NCBI RefSeq assembly: GCF_000612625.1
Contig: NZ_CCAS010000039.1
Coordinates: 1-40,522 of the forward strand
Direction: 5' to 3'
DNA from: Neobacillus jeddahensis
GTDB lineage: Bacteria > Bacillota > Bacilli > Bacillales > Cytobacillaceae
DNA: 40,522 nt
Both the position numbers and the translations under genes were made by a program. This document shows, in pieces, positions 35,894 through 40,522 of the stretch; position 1 is the first letter of the stretch, and each line of letters opens with the position of its first letter. The notes under the pieces are model-generated. The model was not told the DNA's origin. It saw only the letters and a list, made by a program, of their open reading frames with translations, and ran no database searches.

Positions 35894-35922
35894 TTGAAAT
35901 CTACTCAGATTTGATGTATTAT
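35894..35922 (+). promoter_or_regulatory. Sigma-A promoter of the small RNA
   Basis: TTGAAA (35894-35899), a 17-base spacer and TATTAT (35917-35922). It starts 22 bases after the peptidase stop codon and points to transcription from about 35929. Confidence 0.7.
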
Positions 35923-35928
35923 TCAAAT

Positions 35929-36168
35929 ACAAGCTGCGTTGTACGTAATCATAATAAAGTTTTAACCTTTAAGCTGTAATAGGGAGTTTAACCATAGAAA
36001 CTGGAATGACAAGCCTCTGTCTACAAGACATGGAGGACATGCAGAAAGGTTTCTGAGAACACCCACTTTGAGGAGTGGTGGTTTAAAACTTTCTTATATC
36101 TCTACGGCAAATGCGGCTACATATTTATCACTTAAACCAGCTTCTTAAGAAGCTGGTTTTCTTTATTT
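35929..36168 (+). ncRNA. Structured small RNA, about 240 nt, unidentified
   Basis: There is no reading frame here, but the sequence folds on paper into a closed domain. GCTGTA (35973-35978) pairs with TACGGC (36103-36108). AGGGAGTTTAACC (35981-35993) pairs with 36080-36094 with one bulge and two wobbles. Inside, AGAAAC (35996-36001) pairs with GTTTCT (36049-36054) and encloses a hairpin of CCTC/GAGG and GTCT/AGAC (36014-36036). A further hairpin CCACT/AGTGG is at 36063-36078. A sigma-A promoter precedes it and a terminator closes it (36134-36165). The size would suit a 6S-like regulator, but I do not recognise the family and do not assign it. Its neighbours are convergent, so it is no leader of either gene. 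Confidence 0.72.
36134..36165 (+). terminator. Terminator of the small RNA, shared with ald
   Basis: AAACCAGCTTCTT (36134-36146) and AAGAAGCTGGTTT (36147-36159) are perfect complements. A T-rich tail (TCTTTATTTTT) follows on the plus strand, which assigns it to the small RNA. It begins three bases after the ald stop codon and may also end ald transcripts. Confidence 0.85.
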
Positions 36169-37281
36169 TTCCAATAGAGCTTTGGCAAGAGAAAATCCCA
36201 GTCCATGGGCTTCAGCGACAGCTTTATAGGTTACATAACCTTCAAGCGTATTGATTCCTTTTAATAGTGCTTCATTTTCTAAGCAGGCTTTCCGGTAGCC
36301 TTTATTCGCGATTTCAACAGCAAATGGAACCGTCACATTCGTCAAGGCCATTGTAGATGTTCTTGGTACTGCACCAGGCATATTTGCAACGGCATAATGA
36401 ATGACACCGTGCTTTTCATATGTTGGATTATCATGGGTCGTGATCCTATCGGTCGTTTCAAAAATTCCTCCCTGGTCAATGGCGATATCAACGACGACAC
36501 TCCCTGGATTCATCGATTGAATCATTTCCTCTGTCACCAGCTTCGGTGCCTTCGCACCGGGAATTAAAACAGCCCCGATGACTAAGTCTGATTCCTTAAC
36601 TGCTCCAGCTATATTGTATGGGTTTGACATCAAGGTCGTAACATCTGAGCCGAAAATATCATCTAATTGACGTAGACGATCAGGATTTACATCGATAATG
36701 GTTACCCTTGCCCCCAATCCAATCGCCATTTTGGCAGCATTTGTTCCAGCGACTCCACCACCAATAATCGTTACTATTCCCCTGTGAACACCAGGTACAC
36801 CTGATAGCAGTATCCCTTTTCCACCATGGACTTTTTCTAAAAATTGTGCCCCAATTTGTACAGACATTCTGCCAGCAACCTCACTCATTGGTGTCAACAG
36901 TGGCAAGCTATTATTTGCTAATTGGACGGTTTCATAAGCGATTCCGATTACTTTATGAGCAATTAAAGCCTTTGTTAATTCCGGTTCGGGCGCCAGGTGT
37001 AAATATGTAAATAAAATCAACCCTTCACGGAAATATTGAAATTCACTTAGCAGGGGTTCTTTCACTTTCATGACCAGATCCATGGACCATGCTTCATTTG
37101 CCGTATTCACTATTCTTGCACCTTTAGTACGATAATCTTCATCTAAAAACCCAGAGCCAAGTCCTGCTCCTTGTTCAATAAATACCTCATGACCAAACTT
37201 AACAAGGTTCACGACCCCAGATGGTGTCATGGCTACACGGTTTTCATTATTTTTTATCTCATTAGGTACCCCAATCCGCAA
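36163..37281 (-). CDS. ald: Alanine dehydrogenase
   Basis: NAD-dependent reversible deamination of L-alanine to pyruvate, used for alanine catabolism and needed for normal sporulation in Bacillus. The 372-aa protein opens [19 protein letters not shown]. It has the pyruvate-binding Lys in VMKVKEPL and the catalytic His in [11 protein letters not shown], the Rossmann motif [18 protein letters not shown] and the C-terminal [16 protein letters not shown] signature. It starts at TTG 37281, with GGGAGGTAAG just ahead. Its coding strand faces the small RNA. Confidence 0.96.
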   Translation of the reverse strand: MRIGVPNEIKNNENRVAMTPSGVVNLVKFGHEVFIEQGAGLGSGFLDEDYRTKGARIVNTANEAWSMDLVMKVKEPLLSEFQYFREGLILFTYLHLAPEPELTKALIAHKVIGIAYETVQLANNSLPLLTPMSEVAGRMSVQIGAQFLEKVHGGKGILLSGVPGVHRGIVTIIGGGVAGTNAAKMAIGLGARVTIIDVNPDRLRQLDDIFGSDVTTLMSNPYNIAGAVKESDLVIGAVLIPGAKAPKLVTEEMIQSMNPGSVVVDIAIDQGGIFETTDRITTHDNPTYEKHGVIHYAVANMPGAVPRTSTMALTNVTVPFAVEIANKGYRKACLENEALLKGINTLEGYVTYKAVAEAHGLGFSLAKALLEK

Positions 37282-37417
37282 TGTGCTTACCTCCCTATAT
37301 ATTTCATAATAAAGAAGCTCTATACTACTATATCCCTTTTAAATGGAAACTGTTACATTTTAACAAATACTAACTAGTAAACCGAGCATTTTTATATCGT
37401 ACTTTTGTTGACATTGA

Positions 37418-37447
37418 AAGAGCTTTACCCTTAAGGGCAAAGCTCTT
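37418..37447 (-). terminator. Hairpin after the Gly/Phe-rich gene
   Basis: AAGAGCTTT (37418-37426) pairs with AAAGCTCTT (37439-37447), and CCCTTAAGGG between them extends the stem. It begins 12 bases beyond the stop codon of the minus-strand gene. T-runs are short on both sides. Confidence 0.6.
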
Positions 37448-37458
37448 CTCAGGATTGT

Positions 37459-37722
37459 TTAATAAAAGAATGGGTATGGATATGGGTATCCAAATCCATA
37501 CGGACCCGATAATAAAGCACCTGCTGCTAATCCACCCAAAAATGGTACACCAAAGCCAAAGCCAAAGGGACGGCCAAACCCAAAACCAAAAGGACGACCG
37601 AAGCCCCCGAATCCAAACGGACGACCAAAACCTCCAAAATGACCGAATCCAGGGCGAATTCTTTGATCAGCAAAATTGACTCCATACTGCATATCCAAAT
37701 TAGTAGGCACAAATGTATTCAT
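37459..37722 (-). CDS. Gly/Phe-rich repeat protein, possibly spore-coat related
   Basis: An 87-residue protein of very low complexity. After about 22 ordinary residues it has several repeats of a GFGRPFGFG unit (about 25-55), a short Gly/Ala/Leu segment (FLGGLAAGALL) and ends in alternating Tyr-Pro (YPYPYPFFY). ATG 37722 is preceded by GAGGAGGATAAAT, an excellent ribosome site; the longer frame upstream lacks one. Gly- and Tyr-rich small proteins of this type occur in Bacillus spore coats, but this is composition only. It is likely to be surface- or coat-associated. Confidence 0.7.
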   Translation of the reverse strand: MNTFVPTNLDMQYGVNFADQRIRPGFGHFGGFGRPFGFGGFGRPFGFGFGRPFGFGFGVPFLGGLAAGALLSGPYGFGYPYPYPFFY

Positions 37723-37840
37723 ATTTATCCTCCTCATTTTTATTACGACACTCACTAAAGAATATGCAGAATGAACCATGAATTCTTGGGTAAACGCCCG
37801 ATATAATCGATTTTCCCAAGATAGTAGACTAGCTTAAGAA

Positions 37841-37875
37841 AAGAAGCTGTCCAATGTGATGGACAACTTCTTTTT
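37841..37875 (-). terminator. Terminator of the 52-residue gene
   Basis: GAAG-C-TGTCCA (37843-37853) pairs with TGGACA-A-CTTC (37860-37870), one mismatch, 6-base loop. T-rich tails follow on both strands; the minus-strand gene ends 25 bases upstream of it. Confidence 0.7.
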
Positions 37876-37895
37876 TATCGCCTGTATTTTCCGTT

Positions 37896-38054
37896 CTACT
37901 CCTCTGCGGCCGCGAAATCATGGCTGTCAGCTAGTGCAGTCCCTTCACCAATAAAACCACTATTATAGGAATTCATAATTTGTTCGCTTACCTCTTTTGT
38001 ACCTTGTTCATCAAAATCAAATGTAAATTTGTTTGTTGGATTCCTCTTTATCAT
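37896..38054 (-). CDS. Small hypothetical protein (52 aa)
   Basis: A short frame with ATG 38054, AAAGGGG nine bases ahead and a terminator 25 bases past its TAG stop. The product is hydrophilic and acidic: it starts MIKRNPTNKFTFDFDEQG and contains EVSEQIMNSYNSGFIGEG, probably one amphipathic helix. No Cys, no membrane segment. I do not recognise it; its small acidic character resembles minor proteins of Bacillus spores. The signals at both ends make it more credible than a random frame of this size. Confidence 0.6.
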   Translation of the reverse strand: MIKRNPTNKFTFDFDEQGTKEVSEQIMNSYNSGFIGEGTALADSHDFAAAEE

Positions 38055-38158
38055 CAAAATCATCCCCTTTCGTTAGAAGCTACTTGATTATTGTTCGAAA
38101 AATTGCAACAACTATACCTTGTTAAATATTGTATAATCAAGGTAAGGAGATGATGATC

Positions 38159-38611
38159 ATGGGACTTAAATATCAAAATATTTTAGTCGCTATTGATGGG
38201 TCGAAAGAAGCTGAGTGGGCGTTTCAAAAGGGCATTGAAATCGCTAAACGAAATAATGCTAGGATGTTATTAGTCCATGTGATAGACACAAGATCATTTG
38301 CATTAATTGAGGCTTACGACACAGTCGTCGGAGATCGTGCAGAAAAACTGGCCAAGGATATGCTGGAAAATTATTTAAAGCAAGCCAATGATGCTGGAAT
38401 AACAGATATTCATTTCGAAATTGAATTTGGCTCTCCTAAAATACGAATTCCAAGAGATTTGGCTAAAAAACACAAGATAGATTTAATCCTTTGTGGCGCT
38501 ACGGGCATGAATGTTGTGGAAAGATTTTTTATCGGCAGTGTTTCAGAACATATCACGCGGTATGCGCCCTGTGATGTCCTAATCGTCCGAACAGATAAAG
38601 AGTCCGAATAA
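38159..38611 (+). CDS. Universal stress protein (UspA family)
   Basis: A 150-aa single-domain Usp. It starts KYQNILVAIDGSKEAEWAFQKGIEIAK and ends with the ATP-binding signature GATGMNVVERFFIGSVSEHITRYAPCDVLIV (G-x2-G-x9-G-S), so it belongs to the nucleotide-binding subgroup. Of several ATGs after AAGGAG, 38159 gives the best distance (nine bases) and the expected N-terminus. Single gene, divergent from the 52-residue gene, with its own terminator. Its stress role is known only for the family. Confidence 0.92.
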   Translation: MGLKYQNILVAIDGSKEAEWAFQKGIEIAKRNNARMLLVHVIDTRSFALIEAYDTVVGDRAEKLAKDMLENYLKQANDAGITDIHFEIEFGSPKIRIPRDLAKKHKIDLILCGATGMNVVERFFIGSVSEHITRYAPCDVLIVRTDKESE

Positions 38612-38664
38612 TAGGAAAGGTCTCTCACTGAGGTCTAAGTTCCGTCCCTGCATTCCTATTTCTA

Positions 38665-38693
38665 AAGCACGAGCTATTTGCCTCGTGCTTTTT
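38665..38693 (+). terminator. Terminator of the Usp gene
   Basis: AAGCACGAG (38665-38673) pairs with CTCGTGCTT (38682-38690) around an 8-base loop, then TTTCTT. Between it and the stop codon, AATAGGAA and TTCCTATT (about 38611-38618 and 38653-38660) form an additional 8-bp stem. Confidence 0.8.
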
Positions 38694-38712
38694 CTTGGAA
38701 CTATATTGAGGA

Positions 38713-38741
38713 TTGGTGTGAAGGGATAAGAAATCTATAGT
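38713..38741 (+). promoter_or_regulatory. Possible promoter of the 105-residue gene
   Basis: TTGGTG (38713-38718), 17 bases, TATAGT (38736-38741), about 30 bases before the start codon at 38777. Confidence 0.5.
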
Positions 38742-38776
38742 AGAATAAATATAAGTAAACTCCATGGAGGCATTTT

Positions 38777-39094
38777 ATGAACGAACATTTTTCTTTTGAT
38801 AAACGGTTAGGTATTCAGGTCCCCGATTTGACATTTGATTGGGATCAATACAGTAAAGAAGCACAACAACATATTTTGTACCATTGGGAACAAATCCGTG
38901 GTTCTATCCCTGACAGAATTGCAGACCTCGAGCAGGAAATTAATCATAAACAAGCACTACTATCAAACGAAAGTAACTTTCCACGTTCATGTCGATTAAA
39001 TTCAGAGATCGCTGACCTTGCCTCGATCATCAATGATCTTTGGCTATGGTATCGTGCAGATCAAACACTATCGACGGCAAAAATCCATCAATAA
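38777..39094 (+). CDS. Conserved hypothetical protein (105 aa)
   Basis: Soluble, helical protein with no Cys-based metal site apart from a single Cys. It opens MNEHFSFDKRLGIQVPDL, then has alternating aromatic and charged residues (WDQYSKEAQQHILYHWEQIRG) and a helical hairpin in the second half (about 45-60 and 72-98, ending INDLWLWYRADQ). ATGGAGG lies nine bases before the ATG, and a terminator touches the stop, so it is a genuine single gene. I know similar proteins in other bacilli but no function or name. Confidence 0.78.
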   Translation: MNEHFSFDKRLGIQVPDLTFDWDQYSKEAQQHILYHWEQIRGSIPDRIADLEQEINHKQALLSNESNFPRSCRLNSEIADLASIINDLWLWYRADQTLSTAKIHQ

Positions 39095-39118
39095 AAAACT
39101 CCCCGCAGGGAGTTTTTT
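39093..39118. terminator. Bidirectional terminator before moaB
   Basis: AAAAAACTCCC (39093-39103) and GGGAGTTTTTT (39108-39118) are perfect complements with a 4-base loop. A- and T-tracts make it work for both convergent genes. Confidence 0.88.
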
Positions 39119-39630
39119 TATAGATCTTTTTTAATTTCTCTTACCACATGCCCAATCTCAGGGATAATTAATCTATTCATCGCTAGCTTGACCGCACCAG
39201 TAGAACCCGGCGTTGAAAAAATCGCTTTATTTTTGACTACCCCTGCAATGGCGCGGGAAAGGATCGCAGCAGACCCGATATCCTCTTGATAGCTCAACAT
39301 TCTGAACAATTCTCCAAAGCCCACAATTTCTTTTTCCAACAGACTTTGGACAGTTTCGATCGTAACATCGCGCTTAGCAATCCCAGTTCCGCCGTTTGTT
39401 AAGATGACCTCAATATCTTCACAATTACATCCTTTTATGATTTCATTTTGAATCGGCTCTGATTCATCTTTAACGATCACATAATCTACAATTTTATGAC
39501 CGGCTTGTTCAAGTAACTCTATCATTAGCTTACCGCTTTTGTCTGAATCCTTATTTCTAGTATCACTGACTGTAATGACCTTACAATGAACCGTTTTCGG
39601 TGCTTCCTTTTTGTGTTCTTGTGTGCTCAA
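39118..39630 (-). CDS. moaB: Molybdenum cofactor biosynthesis protein B
   Basis: A 170-aa MoaB/MogA-fold protein thought to adenylylate molybdopterin before metal insertion. The MPT-binding core is seen in CKVITVSDTRNKDSDKSG, ILTNGGTGIAKRDVTIE (the GGTG-x4-D motif) and FSTPGSTGAVKLAMNRLIIPE. TTG start; its ribosome site AAGGGGA is inside the last codons of the EcsC-like gene, so it is coupled to that gene. No other molybdenum genes are in the window, so pathway use is inferred from family only. Confidence 0.92.
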   Translation of the reverse strand: MSTQEHKKEAPKTVHCKVITVSDTRNKDSDKSGKLMIELLEQAGHKIVDYVIVKDESEPIQNEIIKGCNCEDIEVILTNGGTGIAKRDVTIETVQSLLEKEIVGFGELFRMLSYQEDIGSAAILSRAIAGVVKNKAIFSTPGSTGAVKLAMNRLIIPEIGHVVREIKKDL

Positions 39631-39632
39631 TT

Positions 39633-40469
39633 TTACGATTCCCCTTTTTCTTTCAGATAGCGCAGTTGATAATATTTATGAGCAAAATCGGTCACTTTTC
39701 GTGTTAATTGATAATTAGCACTTGCCCCGATCACCATGCTAACAAGGGGAATTCCCTGTACAAGCTTCTTGCGAAAAACGAATATAACCACAGCTTTTAC
39801 TAGTTGCTGGACAGGCTGCTCCAACCAGTTGATATCAGTAATTTCGTCCTTTCCCTCATAAAAGTAGACTTCCTCGTTTTCCTCTAAATCCATCATCAAA
39901 GATGTCCAGCCCTCTTTCTGAAGTCTTGCCGGCAATGTGGCAGTATGAAATACCTTTAAAGAGGTCATCATTTCAAAAGGAGTATTTACCTCAACACCAT
40001 AAGTCATGGCAATCAATTGAATGACTCTTAAATTAATCACGGCCATCGCGGGAATGTCTGCCCCCAACAGGAGGATCCCCCCCGTACCCGAGAGACCACC
40101 TTGCGTTAAAGAATACAGACGGTGCCTGGCAATTTGTTGCTCTGCTATGTATTGTAATTGGTGGATCTCCAATTGCTTCAAATCAGCGATTTTTTTTAAA
40201 TCATCACGAAAAATTCGTCCTGAAGCAAGAATTCTTTCTTTTGCATCCATTTGGAGCTGCGATCCTTGAATGATACTATGTAAATGAAAGAGCCAGCTGT
40301 CAATTACCGAAAAAAATTGTTGTTGAACCTTTTGTGGTAATAACGAGAAACTACGTTCCAAATATTTTTCATATGTTAAATAAAAATCATTTGCTGCAAT
40401 CTCTAGCAAATTTTTTTCCCACAAGCGAATTCCATTTAAAACATTTTCTTCTCGGTCTGTCAATGACAT
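39633..40469 (-). CDS. EcsC-family protein
   Basis: A 278-aa protein of the EcsC family, named after a B. subtilis gene next to an ABC transporter but of unknown biochemical role. Mostly helical, with an N-terminal charged half and a middle segment GGLSGTGGILLLGADIPAMAVINLRVIQLIAMTYG (about 130-165), which is Gly-rich, hydrophobic and typical of the family. Possible membrane association. ATG 40469 follows GGAGGGGTAAAG, so I reject the ATG nine codons earlier. It is directly upstream of moaB with 2 bases between. Confidence 0.85.
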   Translation of the reverse strand: MSLTDREENVLNGIRLWEKNLLEIAANDFYLTYEKYLERSFSLLPQKVQQQFFSVIDSWLFHLHSIIQGSQLQMDAKERILASGRIFRDDLKKIADLKQLEIHQLQYIAEQQIARHRLYSLTQGGLSGTGGILLLGADIPAMAVINLRVIQLIAMTYGVEVNTPFEMMTSLKVFHTATLPARLQKEGWTSLMMDLEENEEVYFYEGKDEITDINWLEQPVQQLVKAVVIFVFRKKLVQGIPLVSMVIGASANYQLTRKVTDFAHKYYQLRYLKEKGES

Positions 40470-40522
40470 CTTTACCCCTCCTGCATCGAGCCTCATTCCA
40501 GTATATCACAAAGAATTGAAAT

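Noticed and set aside
35929..36168. Calling the small RNA 6S RNA, a T-box or a riboswitch
   Set aside because: Size and promoter would allow 6S, but I see no signature I can trust. A T-box or riboswitch would need a downstream gene on the plus strand, and the next gene (ald) is on the other strand.
37455..37679. Plus-strand frame opposite the Gly/Phe-rich gene
   Set aside because: It is the antisense of the repeat region and has no ribosome site; the minus-strand frame has an excellent one.

Overview
This window is chromosomal DNA of a low-GC, endospore-forming member of the Bacillaceae. Gene order is close to the Bacillus subtilis region running from coaE-mutM-polA-phoRP through mdh-icd-citZ, pyk-pfkA, accA-accD, malic enzyme and dnaE to ytrHI, nrnA, ytoI, ytkL, ald and moaB. 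Sporulation-associated genes (ytaF, ytrH, ytrI), sigma-A-type promoters, strong Shine-Dalgarno sites and frequent TTG/GTG starts all fit this. I see no tRNA, rRNA or CRISPR array.

Layout. 1-7079 (minus): phoP-phoR-polA-mutM-ytaF-coaE, a two-component system fused by overlaps to DNA repair genes and ending in a terminator. 7228-12660: an inserted mobile element of 5417 bp, bounded by 22/25-matching inverted repeats and a perfect 8-bp target duplication (GAAATTAG). It holds a decayed ISL3-type transposase and five passenger genes (MarR regulator, small membrane protein, ABC ATPase, two ABC-2 permeases). The MarR gene has two near-palindromic operators placed on its promoter. 12753-16875 (minus): a MaoC-like hotdog protein and the TCA genes mdh, icd, citZ. 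17205-18990: divergent ytwI and ytvI. 19108-21872: pyk and pfkA. 22177-26096: accA, accD, a GntR/FadR-type regulator and malic enzyme; the same operator (TGGTCAGACCA core) lies upstream of both the malic-enzyme/regulator pair and accDA. 26220-29582: dnaE. 29782-31998: ytrH-ytrI, nrnA, ytpI. 32112-34592: ytoI, a small membrane protein and ytkL. 34775-37281: an M24 peptidase, a convincing stand-alone structured RNA of about 240 nt, and ald. 37459-40469: small hypothetical genes, a universal stress protein, moaB and an EcsC-family protein.

The most notable items are (1) the transposon carrying its own regulated ABC exporter, inserted in the short gap upstream of phoPR; (2) the unidentified small RNA at about 35929-36168 with its own promoter, a multi-branched fold and a terminator; (3) the shared operator that suggests a local regulon linking malic enzyme to acetyl-CoA carboxylase; and (4) a PhoR kinase lacking the usual extracytoplasmic sensor domain. 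Everything here was read by eye; no database search or folding calculation was run.
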